A DNA stretch of 64,000 nt from Epiperipatus broadwayi (Eukaryota > Onychophora > Udeonychophora > Euonychophora > Peripatidae). Positions 25,771 through 36,507 of this stretch are shown here, in pieces (the stretch's first letter is position 1; every line of letters starts with the position of its first letter). A model generated the notes under the pieces. That model was not told the origin of the DNA and did no database searches. It was given only the letters and a program-made list of their open reading frames with translations. A program made the position numbers and the translations under genes. The stretch lies in contig JAQFVV010006274.1 in assembly GCA_028023455.1 (NCBI GenBank), positions 2,542,001 through 2,606,000 of the forward strand, read 5' to 3'.

Positions 25771-27940
25771 AGAGAATAAAGTTACAATTTGGTGCTTATT
25801 GTTATCCAAATATTAATGTGATACAAGTTGTAGCAGAAACAAACTACGAAAAAATATGTTTTAAAAGAAAAAAATTTAAACTTTGATAAAATTATAGAAA
25901 AGATGAAATTATAACAATTAGATAATAATAATCATAATTTATGAATATTTGTAATACATTATTATTTAATTAATATGTAGTTGTTAGTTTAAAATTTTAA
26001 TTAATACTCAAAAGTTCACTTCATGCATTAGATAATATATCTGTAATTAGTTACAGCATACGTTATGTGACATTTGAGCATCTACGTTGCAATTTCAATC
26101 ATTTTATTTGTTGGACAAACTTCGGTATTTTTTACTCAGCAGACAATCAATCCAGATACTTTTAGCTTTTGATTAAATAATCTATAACTATTCTAACAGT
26201 CCTGATGAATATGTATAAAGTCAAAATATCAAAACAATTCAAAATGTTTAGAATAAAACAGATGAATACAATTCTGTAGATTTACCCCCAATCTGTTGAT
26301 GAAACTCCACTAATATCTATGAAAAATCATATCTGGTTTTACTGTTAAATCTGGAAAAAGAAATTTGTTTGGAATTTTTAAAAAGTTTATTTTTAAGTTG
26401 TAGATATTTTTTGAATATCTTCAAAGGAGTTCTTAATTTGAGATGAGCCTGAAAGTTATACCCTGAATTATTGAAAAGTCTAAACTATTTAATAGGGAGC
26501 CACTATAAAGAAGTAGATTTAAGTATCCAGTAATTCATTTTGTGATAATATTTGAATATTTAAAAGTTAATATAAGTTCCTTTTTTTCAAATAGGGTAAA
26601 GTATTAGCCTCTAAAATATATTAGTGAAGACACTATACTCAACTTTTCGTTTAAAGCACTGTAAAACATTTCATAATCTGAATATAATCTTTTGCAGAAG
26701 TAGACTGAAAACACTTCTATGTCATGCTATTTAAAAATAACATTAGTATTTATTTTTTTCATGTATCTACGATTAAATTTAGAATACTTTTCATAAATAA
26801 TTTTCTTATAAAGATGACTGGAATTTGTTGGGATTATAATGCAAGCGTTGCAAAAACAAAATTGTAGAAATAAATATTAAAGTTAGTTGCCCAAGAGGTG
26901 GTTATAAAATATTCGAAAACAAAGTTTAAGACAATATAATTTTGAAAAAATAAAAAATAAAAAAATAGATCAACGTATGAGAGTATTTATATAACTCTTA
27001 AAAAAAAGTTTTAAAGGAGTACAATAATATTTAAAAAAATCGAATTTCTATTAATTGTTTACAATATTGCAGTAAAAATTAAACACAAATAATACTAATA
27101 CTGCTTCATACTCAGAGAAGACATTGATAACATTGACTATAAATCTTAATGTTTTCTCAGCATATAAATGGTATTAATTTCGAAAATACATAAAACTTAC
27201 AGTTAGTGTTTTTAGGGCTTTCTCTGTATATGAACTGATATGAATATTGCCTTTAAATTAATAAATGTTACAATAAAAATAAACAAACGTACATGAATAT
27301 AGATTTAAGCAAATAATAAAGAAAAACAATCGTTATTAAGATAAAAAGAAGGAAAATAGTTTTAAAAACAACTCTGATTTCATGAGATAAAAATAAATAA
27401 ATAACAAACACTGTGTATATGTAGACAATGAGGAAAATTGGTAGATTTATATTTGCCCACGGACATGTTCGCACACACACATTCATAAGTTTGCACTAAT
27501 ATAATAGAGCAGACATTTTTGTAACTCTAACCACGAGGTATTAAAGTATGTGAACATAATTTTCCATAAGTAATTTACTGATAATTATAGAGAATAATGA
27601 TGATTTGGAGGCCAGAATTCTAGATTGTTGTTTTTTTTACTAGGGATGGCAATGATTCCAATAAATGCTAATCATACTCTAGAATTTTGTTTTTAATGAT
27701 ATCAGTAGAAAAAAAGCTGAATCTTATTAAAATTTCAACCTATAATTATGAATACATTTAGTTAAATATAGCACGACTCTGGTCATTTACTAATAATTGG
27801 TTGAATTAGTTGAATAGTATTCAAAACTCCAGTAAAAATTAATGTAGTTCATAACTAAAAATTTATATTAGTATAAAAAACAATATTTGTACTATATATA
27901 TATATATAATTTTAAAATAAACAACAATAAGTACTTATTA
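25771..27940. other. AT-rich intergenic sequence
   Basis: No gene recognised. A segment around 26265-26390 has weak similarity to 33655-33750: both contain TTGRTGAAACTC-like sequence, a TAATA-TCTA block and AAATTTGTTTGG at similar spacing. They may be two old copies of an unnamed repeat. Confidence 0.3.
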
Positions 27941-29230
27941 AATAATCAATCTAAATAAGACTGAAATAAACAACTAGTGATAATTATATTTTAATATTTA
28001 TCTAAACAGCTTTCATCTTCATTGAGATCTTCTCAAGATATTTAATTATAGAAATCATATGACTAATTAATTATAACCACTTCATCTACTGGATATTATT
28101 TACATTAAATTGAACTTTACATCATAGACTCATACATTATAATAAGTAAATAAACAAATTTAACAAACTTTAACATCTTACATATACATATAATTTACAA
28201 TATATAATTAAAATATAGTGATTTGAACATAGACTTTTAAGCACCCTTTAGCTATCCACACTATCTCATATTTAATATATAATTAAATAACTTATAAAAT
28301 ATAAAACAATAAATATTTTAATTTTATAAATACAATTTACAAATTTATATTAATTTCCTATATCTTTTCAATAAAATCCACTTCCCTCCTAATTTTTCTG
28401 GACCTTTAGCCATATTTACACATTTATTCAAATTTTTTTGAATAAATAACATTTCATAATAAATTCTCTTACAGCAATCTTTCACATACTCTATAGCCTT
28501 TATACTTTCTTCACATTTCTTTTATGCCCTGTATTTAAATAATGCAAATGATCCCATATATTTTCTATTAATTGCTCTATCATGTTTCTTACATCTCACA
28601 ATTGCTCTTCTTTTCATCCATCCTATATATACCTTATTGTATTTTCCACATCCAATTATATAAAACAGTCCCATCTTACTATTAATATTTAACTTTTTTG
28701 CATTACATAACCACTTATGCAAAGACATTATTTCTCCAAGATATTTTTACATCATTTAGTAATCTCTCTTTCATAAATTTTTTATATATTTTTTCTCAAT
28801 ATATACTTATTTCTACTGTTATCATTTTTCCTATCTTATCAAAAATCCTTTTAATTGCTTTAGTTTATAAGCTAATTCCGGTGCATATACCTTTTTCTTA
28901 TTTAAGATTATCCTATCATTCTTTATTTTAAAATCTTTTACAACTTCTATTTTTGGCAACATGGCTAATATGACTTTGAATCAATCAATTTTCTAATCTT
29001 TTTATCCATAATATAATGTTCAACAATTATTTCATTCTTCATTCCTCTTATTATAAAAATATTTAGATATTTTAATCCATTTTCCTCTTTCTCCACTATA
29101 AAATTAATATCATATTAACTCTTATTTAACTCATTAAAAACCTTATTAATAATTCTATTTCCTATAATAATAATATCATCAATGTATCTGCAATATTCTA
29201 TAATCTCATTAGTACTTATAAGGTATATAG
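27941..29230 (-). mobile_element. Penelope-like retroelement, minus-strand copy
   Basis: The copy runs from the reverse transcriptase at the high-coordinate side through a GIY-YIG nuclease domain to a 3' UTR of about 450 bp ending near 27941. RT plus C-terminal GIY-YIG is the hallmark of canonical Penelope-like elements. The last 610 bp or so (27941-28560) are repeated in inverse orientation at 29281-29890, so two copies lie head to head. Inverted and tandem partial copies are a known habit of this class. Confidence 0.8.
28380..29230 (-). pseudogene. Penelope RT and GIY-YIG endonuclease, 5'-truncated and broken
   Basis: Reading leftward from about 29223: ISTNEIIEYCRYIDDIIIIG is RT motif C (Y-I-D-D). 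After one stop come INFIVEKEENGLKYLNIFII, the motif D/E region with the G-L-K-Y-L-N equivalent of the P-F-L-D block, and VEHYIMDKKIRKLI. After a frameshift, VILAMLPKIEVVKDFKIKND continues into the linker. The nuclease (28522-28728) reads GLFYIIGCGKYNKVYIG, the GIY...YIG pair with a linker Cys, then RAIVRCKKHDRAINR containing the conserved Arg and His. Downstream, ESIKAIEYVKDCCKRIYYE forms a charged C-terminus. Upstream RT motifs are missing at the junction with the inverted copy. The GIY-YIG domain nicks DNA to prime reverse transcription. Confidence 0.8.
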
Positions 29231-29280
29231 AGTATTAGTACTTATAAGGTATATATAAGTCATATAAGATATACATAGTA
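29205..29280. repeat. Junction of the inverted Penelope copies, short tandem repeat
   Basis: TAGTACTTATAAGGTATATA occurs twice within about 30 bp, followed by a degenerate third unit, exactly between the minus-strand RT and the plus-strand copy. It may mark the joining event. Confidence 0.6.
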
Positions 29281-29890
29281 TAGAACAACGATTCAGAGGA
29301 GTAAGGAACATGAGAGAGCAATTAACAGAAAAATGTGAGATGAGGACCATATTTGCATTATTTAGATACAGGCATAAAGTGAAATGTGACGAAAGTATAG
29401 AGACTATAAAATATGTAAATGATTAGCTTAAGAGAATATATTATAAAATGTTATATATTCAAGAAAATTTGGATCTGTAAATATGGTTAAAGGTCCACCA
29501 AATTAAGAGGAAAATGAGATTTATTAAATAGTTGAAAGATATAGGAAATTAATGTAAATATGTAAATAGTATTTATAAAGCTAAAATATTAATTGTTTTT
29601 TATATTTTAATAAGTTATTTAATTATATATTGTAAATTATATGTATATGTAAGATCTTAAAGTTTGTTAAATTCATTTATTTATTTCATTATAATGTATG
29701 AATATATGATGTAAAATATAATTTAATGTAAATAATGTCCAGTAGATTGAATGGATATAATTAATTAATCATGTAATTTGTATAATTAAATATCTTGAAA
29801 AGGTCTCAATGGAGATGAAAGTCTGTTACATAAATATTAAAATATAATTATCATTAATTGTTTATTTCAGTCTTATTTAGATTGATTATT
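29281..29890 (+). mobile_element. Penelope-like retroelement, plus-strand partial copy
   Basis: It begins inside the GIY-YIG domain with QRSKEHEREQLTEKCEM, equivalent to CKKHDRAINRKYMG of the minus copy, then TIFALFRYRHKVKCDESIET and LKRIYYKMLYIQENLDL, each matching the minus copy residue by residue with scattered changes. After the stop the 3' UTR also matches, including TCCAGTAGAT and TCTCAATGGAGATGAAAG, and ends near 29890. RT sequence is absent. Divergence between the two copies suggests old insertions rather than one recent palindrome. Confidence 0.75.
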
Positions 29891-30289
29891 TAATTTATAT
29901 ATATGTTACGACATTGCGCACAAATAAATTATATTGAATATTTGACCGTTATAGTTATTTAACAATAAGTAATATCTAATGACGAAAATCCATGTTAAAT
30001 GCTAAAAATAATCATTATTTGAAAGTTTATCAGATTATAAAAATAATAAAAAGTCTTAAGACAAGATATATATTTTTTCCATCAACAATTACATCAGCAA
30101 GATACGCTAAAGTTTATACATGTAAATACGGTTAAGTCATAATTATCAGACTAGGGTACACTGTTCAGGTAAAAATCAAATAATGGATTAAAGTTTTTTG
30201 TTATTTATAATCAATATATATAAATTATAAGCACTGAATATAGATATCACAATCCAGTTTAAGTTTAAGCTATTTTTTATAATTGAGTA
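29891..30289. other. AT-rich intergenic sequence
   Basis: Nothing recognised between the Penelope 3' end and the SINE-like repeat. Confidence 0.4.
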
Positions 30290-30425
30290 GCAACGAGTGT
30301 TGAATGATTTATTGCGCAGGAGTTCATAAAAGTTAGAACATTGTGATAAAACTGAGTGCGATCCATGAATCTTGAACTCCAGAGTCTGCCATTCTTCCAC
30401 GGTGCCAATCAATTCAGAGTAGCAA
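30290..30425 (-). mobile_element. SINE-like repeat, family S (copy 2), tRNA-like head
   Basis: On the minus strand the head reads GGCACCGTGGAAGAATGGCA, then GAGTTCAAGATTC, the latter a fair B box. The 3' block is ATGAACTCCTGCGCAATAAA followed by TCATT. Compared with the copies at 20623 and 34676 the ends agree and the middle varies. A tRNA-derived SINE is the likely identity; the A box is weak. Confidence 0.55.
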
Positions 30426-31770
30426 TGATTATATAATCTATTAAAACATCACAGAAAATTCTCTCCTTGAATTAACTTATCTTTTTAAGAGCAATAATTC
30501 ATTTAGTTTGTTATACTCCTGAATCATCTATTATAAACGTGAATAATCAACTGATTCTAAATAATAATGATAAGCAGGATTGCATTTGCAATGTACCCAC
30601 CATCTTTATATTTTTAAATCTAAAAACATTCTAACGTTTGAATTTAAGCCTGCATCCTTATGCTATCAACATATATATATATATATCCACTTTTGTACTA
30701 ACTGAACGCATCTTTTATCTTTTAACTAGGATGATAACAACAATAAATATCATCTGATCTTAATCTGCTTACGTTCAAATATGCTTCTAGAAATAGTAAT
30801 TTTTTCTATTTACTTTTAAGACATCTTGTAAAACTGAATAATTAATAGATAGTTTTTTCTCTAAAGTAGAATAAATAAAATAAATTGTTGTTATTAAAAG
30901 AATCATTACAGAATATGAATTTTTTTTTTTTTTTTTGGATTTTGGAGAACTTTTTAAAAACAGTATACTTTTAGTTATTAAATACAACTACGTTCAGCTG
31001 CAATCTATTATTAGAATTAAGTTATATTATGGATGTTTAGTTGAAAATAACTAAACATAAATTAACCAAAGCATATTAATATAGCAGATTACATGAAATT
31101 CATTTATAAAAAAAATGTGGTTAACTTATATTAAACATATTAAAAGGGAATATTTTGCTGATAAAAACCTGATAGTGAATGCTATAATCTAATAGAAGAT
31201 TCTGTGCAAATGCTAATATTAACAAATGACACATGAAGACCCGTTCACGCACTGCAACGCACACACACAATAAAGCAAAATAAAATTTATAAATTTAACA
31301 ATAGATCTTGTTTTTAACCTAATAAAGGAATAGATTATACTAATATGACCTATATTGTGGTCCTTTAAAAGATAATGGTGCATTATATAATATTATTTAA
31401 ACAATTTTTATGATGGATTCTCTAATTTGTGTGTATAAAGAGGTAGTATTGAAGTTAAAATAAAACCTTGAAAAAGTTTGAATAAATATTTTAAACATCA
31501 GTTATTATAATAACTTGTCAAATTTAACAACTTATGAATAAATATATACATTTTATTATGTTGAAAAATCAGAAATAATACATATTAATAATATTTGATG
31601 TTTTATAATTCAGTTACTGTTTTAATTTGTGATCTCTGAACATCTTAATAATAGTGCTAAATAGCATATGTTTAACAGAACAGTTGTCTCTGGACACCTT
31701 AGCAAGAAAGGATCAGCAGCAAGTTCTTTTCTCTCTCAATATAGTTATTCAATTTAATGTAAGAATTTGG
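30426..31770. other. AT-rich intergenic sequence
   Basis: No gene recognised. It contains a short (TA)n near 30670 and a T-run of about 17 near 30920. Confidence 0.4.
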
Positions 31771-31905
31771 TGATCAATAGATTCCAGATGGGATTGCTTA
31801 CTAAATTTCTATTCAATGCTATCCTATCTAATATTTCCAGACTAGTTTTGGATCTAGGAACAGTACACATGGACTAGCACCTTTCCTTTAATAGCTATGT
31901 TTTAT
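31771..31905 (-). repeat. Solo arm of a terminal-inverted-repeat element (family M)
   Basis: TGATCAATAGATTCCAGATG, GCTTACTAAATTTCTATTCA and CCAGACTAG follow one another just as in the reverse complement of 32310-32468. It is a single arm without an obvious partner of its own, or the distant partner of the arm at 32.3-32.5 kb. Confidence 0.5.
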
Positions 31906-32126
31906 ATATTTATTTTACTATTAAATTACTAGCCAAAATCAAAACACTCATTAATGTTTTCAATCTATGACAACATGCTTGTACTGCTATATAAATCTGA
32001 AAGTAGTTCAGTATCTATATATTATGATGCCCTTAGTTTTTTCATAACTACAGGAACCTTTATCCTTTGGCCAGATTGGTACAAAATCAATGACATCACA
32101 AGATCCTGGCTCGCTTAATGCTGTTT

Positions 32127-32130
<4 letters not shown>

Positions 32131-32190
<60 letters not shown>
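32131..32190. repeat. (AT)n microsatellite
   Basis: About 60 bp of uninterrupted alternating AT, next to the terminal-inverted-repeat element. Confidence 0.95.
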
Positions 32191-32193
<3 letters not shown>

Positions 32194-32221
32194 TTCACTA
32201 CAGTTATTTGACTAGTTTAAG

Positions 32222-32468
32222 TTAATCAATAGATGCCAAATGATAGTATTTAATAAATCTCTATCTAGTGGTATCTTGATAATAAAACAAAGAAGTAAAA
32301 GATAGCTGCTGAAGAAAAGGTGCATTAGATACAAAAGGTCCAGGTATACTGCTCCCAGATACAAAGCTCCTCATTGATGAACACATAAGCTAGTCTGGGT
32401 ATATTGGATAAGACAGAATTAAATAGGTATTTATTAAGCATTACTGTCTGGCATCTATTGATTACTAA
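32222..32468. mobile_element. Small terminal-inverted-repeat element (family M, MITE-like)
   Basis: The left end TTAATCAATAGATGCCAAAT is followed by TTAATAAATCTCTAT. The right end, reverse-complemented, gives TTAGTAATCAATAGATGCCA followed by CTTAATAAATACCTAT, so about 45 bp of imperfect inverted repeat bound a 247-bp unit. The interior contains CTAGTCTGGG (reverse of CCCAGACTAG), also present in the MITE at 60851. No coding capacity. Target duplication not determined. Confidence 0.6.
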
Positions 32469-34675
32469 AGTTTATAATAATTGGCATAGCTGTGGTAAAG
32501 GGCAAAATGCTACTGAACAGCATTATGTAAACTGAGTCATATAATGACTGTTTTTTTTTTCACCTTAAACTACCTGGTAGTGTAATAATTAGCAGCTGTT
32601 TCTTTGTTCATTAATGAGAGTTTGACTTTAAGTTGGGATCTCATACACTCTAAGGGGTTTTTCTTAGGTAGATAATCCATAGTTTAGCTAGATCTTAGAT
32701 AATAAGGGAAAGCAAGGGTCTCTAGCACTTCCTGATTATAGAATAAAAGTTTAAATTTAACTGGAAAGTCAGAGTCAGAATGAGTCTCGATAATATATAA
32801 ATAAATAATTTAATTGCAACATTATGCATTTTCATTACCGGTGAAGCAAATATCATATATCTTCAGGCATTAGACCCATGTTTATCTTATTATCTTAATT
32901 TTTGTGTATCCATGCATATTTATTTATAGTTGTTATTATAAAAATAATTAAATCAGTCATTGTTTATAAACTTTATTATTTATGATACAAATATCTTCAA
33001 ATATTAGAGTTGTTTTTTAGATAATGTAAAAAAATAATCAACAATGAAGATTTTAGTTTCATCGATTTTATTTTGTTGTATCTTCATAGATGTTTTATAC
33101 AATTTTGTGTAAAGTCAATTAAATTTTAAATAGTTAAAATTTAATGCTTTATTGTAGAATTAATTCAACCAATTGTAATAGGTAAAGTAGAATATTACAT
33201 AAAAGTTTTTTCAGAATTTTGTCCCAGAAACTATAACATCGCTTAACCACGAAATAAATAAAAATTACTGAATACGTTCATGCAATATTAATTTAGATTC
33301 TATATTTTAAATCCCAAAATCTCGACACATTTTAAAAATATATTTATTTGTTTACATTTAAATAATATTCTAATATATTACTAACGTATAGCTTGTGTTA
33401 AAGCCCTCCTCCCCATTTCTAAATGTTTTCTTTCCGAAGTTCGTTAAATGATGCTTGTTTATTTAATTTAGCGTATTGATTTTTTTTTAAATTAGACCCA
33501 TTAACTATTACAATTTTATTAAAAAACCCACAATTAAGTTTTTTAATTTTGCCATTTTATTCATAGATTTGACAGACACTAACTATGTGGTTCATTATGC
33601 ATATTTCACCTTATCTATATAGATCATTGTCAAATTCCGTTTATGCGCACATAATATAGTTTGTCCTGAATTTGGTGATGAGACTCTAATAACGTCTAGT
33701 AAAATCAAATGCAGATGGATATGAAAAAATAAATTTGTTTGGGACATTATCAAAAGATCTTTCTATACTATAATTCTTCATTGCTTGAAGAGATTCATGG
33801 TTGAACATTATAAAAGAAGATTTTGTGAGAGTCTTAATTAGTGAAACTAGATAATGTTTATGAGATGATAGGGATTCATAATAAAAAATAGCTAACGATT
33901 TCCCCCAAAATCTGCTAAGTTGTTTTTTTTTTTTTTTTTTAAAAAAAAAAAATAAAATTTATTAGAGTAATACAAATAACTATATATTAAAAAGAAAAAA
34001 ATGGAAAAGCAGCCACATCTTAAAAAAATGCAGAAATATGCCAACAGTTTTTATATATTCTCAATGAAGAATGTTATACGTTGCACGCGAATTGGAAGTT
34101 GTTTATTTTTACAAACTTTTAAATAGTATTATTTATAAGATTTTACTTCTATTATTGAAAAGAGCAGATTTTTGTGCTTTACTGGATGATGACAGACAAT
34201 ATTAACTCTAAACAGTTGGCTAGGGATTTGCATGGAGGATCTTTAAGATGAATCTCTATTCAGACAAGATAAAGAAAAAAAACATTTCTACTGTTTGATA
34301 TATTTTTATATCAATTGTAGTATTATAGTGATTTTTAAAGAAATTTTTGGACTGACTTCAATTTAAGAAAAATATTTAAAAATTATCAGCTATATCTATA
34401 GTATTTTATGAATACAATTTTTTTTTTCTTGCAAAAAAAATTGTCTTTGTAATGTAAGCACATGTAGAATAAAAAAATTTCTTTTTTAAAAAAGTCAATT
34501 ATTTTAATTTTGCGGTTGATATTCTATGTAAAGATTGTGACTTTCTATTAAGAGTTTTGTTTTTGAGCGAACATAGAGATATGAGAAGCCACATAGCATT
34601 GAATAATTATTGGATATTCTTTATGTGACAAAAGATTTATATAATAAAGTATAATATAATACAATAAAATAAATT
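32469..34675. other. AT-rich intergenic sequence
   Basis: No gene recognised. A T-run of about 19 followed directly by an A-run of about 12 near 33922-33950 forms a snap-back palindrome. The segment around 33655-33750 weakly resembles 26265-26390. Confidence 0.35.
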
Positions 34676-34800
34676 TAAATGGTTTATTGCTCAAGTTCTT
34701 AGGAAATTTGGCACTGAAAGCGTAGAGCTTTGAAGTATAGACAATGAGCCCAATCTGTTATTCTACCACGACATTAAACCACGTAGAGCAGAGAATATAA
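34676..34800 (-). mobile_element. SINE-like repeat, family S (copy 3)
   Basis: The minus strand reads GTCGTGGTAGAATAACAGAT, TGGGCTCATTG, CTTTCAGTGCC, then AACTTGAGCAATAAACCATT. It shares its head with the copy at 30290 and its tail with both other copies. Confidence 0.55.
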
Positions 34801-35848
34801 CAAGAGTGTAAAATAAAATGATACCCATATTACCATTGCATGAAAAAAATCCCGAATTCTGTAAATTATTTCAGTTTGCAAAATTAGTACATATTTTTAC
34901 ATAAAACAATATTTTAAAACATAACATCTAATTATTTATCAAGCTATTTATTTTTCTTTATGATGTAATTCCAATTGCGAGATGCTATGTTAAGGAAGTA
35001 GTAAGCGCTATAAACTATCAACAGCAGAAGATCAAATATTATCACTTCATGTAGAACCTTAGGATTAACCAATATCCTTTTGGATTGAAAAATTAACTCT
35101 CATTATGATATATAATAGAGAATTTTTGTCTATCCATATAAAAAAAAAAATGTATATGTAATTTTAAAAATAATTAAAAAAAAAAAGACTACAAAAAGAT
35201 AATAATAAAAATTAAAAAAGTAATAAAAAACTGAAAAGTTTTATGCAATATTTATAACTATATATTATCCGTAGTAATAAGAATGTTTAAAAAAGCACAT
35301 TGAACGTTTGTTTTGTTATTGATCATTAATTTAAATCTAAAAAATAGAATTATCTGAAAATAATATACAAGGTATATTTGTAGTTGACAGAGATTGAGAA
35401 TTTTAAAAAGTCCAAATTAAAGACTTCAAAAATTTAAATCTTCAAAAGTGGAACAAAGTTGATCTAATAATTGATAAGCAAATTATATAATGTTATAAAG
35501 TACCATTAAAACTGTTTATAAAAAAGTAAAAAAGATTTTAAACTGTTCACAAGACTTCACAGATTTAATTAAATCCAAGGTCTACATATTTTAATTTAAG
35601 CCAACTTCTCCAATAAACATTCTGATAGTATTTCTATAAAGCTAATTTTATCAGCAAGCTAAATTAAATATTATTATCCTTTTGTCAAATTAAAAATATT
35701 TAATACATTGAGACAATTGAGCAACCATACAGAACAAAAATCTTAAACTGTCTCCAAAATATGTATTTAAAGTTTTATTTTATTTTATCCTATAGTTCAA
35801 CTCCAAAGATTGTAAAATAGTAGCCAAAATTTTTATTGTTGATTTCAG
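34801..35848. other. AT-rich sequence upstream of a possible exon
   Basis: No gene or repeat recognised. If the following exon is real, this would be intron. The last bases, ATTTTTATTGTTGATTTCAG, form a good splice acceptor. Confidence 0.35.
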
Positions 35849-36063
35849 GCATCGATAATAAAATAGATAATACAACTTTTCAAGACCTTAACATATTTAT
35901 AACGCATGCAACAATTTGTTTTGGTTTGCTTTATTCCCAAGTTAAAGCCTCTTCTTGCCAAAATGTTCCTAATTGTTATTCATATTACAAAGAGAAATAT
36001 ACATTCATATCGGCCATTCAAACCAATTGTGCAAACGCTTTGCGAGTGTTAAATAATAAATGA
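35849..36063 (+). CDS. Possible terminal coding exon, unknown product
   Basis: A strong 3' splice site (pyrimidine-rich tract then TTTCAG) at 35848 opens a frame of about 70 codons that ends with TGA at 36061-36063; an AATAAA lies at 36103. The frame has no ATG of its own near the start, so it would be an internal-to-terminal exon. The peptide is of mixed composition, including TICFGLLYSQVKASSCQNVP and a Tyr/Lys-rich stretch YSYYKEKYTF, which is less biased than most random frames in this AT-rich DNA. I do not recognise a domain. The last 20 codons are part of an 83-bp segment duplicated 254 bp downstream. It could equally be a chance frame; no donor-side exon was identified. Confidence 0.25.
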
Positions 36064-36083
36064 ATGCCTTCTGATCAATACAA
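36001..36083. repeat. 83-bp perfect direct repeat, first copy
   Basis: This segment, beginning ACATTCATATCGGCC and ending TGATCAATACAA, recurs without change at 36337-36419. Confidence 0.95.
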
Positions 36084-36287
36084 GATATAGAATTTATGCA
36101 GGAATAAAAAGGATCCTCTTATTCCTACGACTCAAATATTTATATATGAGCAAATCTGAAGTACTTGCACAGAAGGTGTGACGATAGAACGGTCACTTTT
36201 AAATCACCATATACAATGTCTGAACGAATGACGCGATGAAATTTCCTAGAATTTACTAAACGTCATTCCAACTGAAACTTAATCATA

Positions 36288-36507
36288 TATATAAGTAAGC
36301 ATTTATTTTTATAGCGTCTGCATATAATTGTAATTTACATTCATATCGGCCATTCAAACCAATTGTGCAAACGCTTTGCGAGTGTTAAATAATAAATGAA
36401 TGCCTTCTGATCAATACAAAGCGTTTGCACAATTGGTGTGAATGGCCGATATGAATGTAAATTACAATTATATGCAGACGCTATAAAAATAAATGCTTAC
36501 TTATATA
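36288..36507. repeat. 90-bp inverted repeat with 40-bp spacer, overlapping the second 83-bp copy
   Basis: The arm at 36288-36377 and the arm at 36418-36507 are reverse complements with one mismatch (AAACC against ACACC). The left arm contains the first part of the second direct-repeat copy (36337-36419), and the spacer contains the rest. The right arm could extrude a stable cruciform or RNA hairpin. Near-identity shows the rearrangement is young or is an assembly artefact. Confidence 0.95.

Noticed and set aside
28011-28036. Hairpin with GAAAG in the Penelope 3' UTR (also at 29791-29825) as a hammerhead
   Set aside because: Stem II and GAAAG look right, but the first box reads CTTGAGAAG or CTTGAAAAG, not CTGANGA, in both copies. 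It may be a diverged relative; I do not call it.
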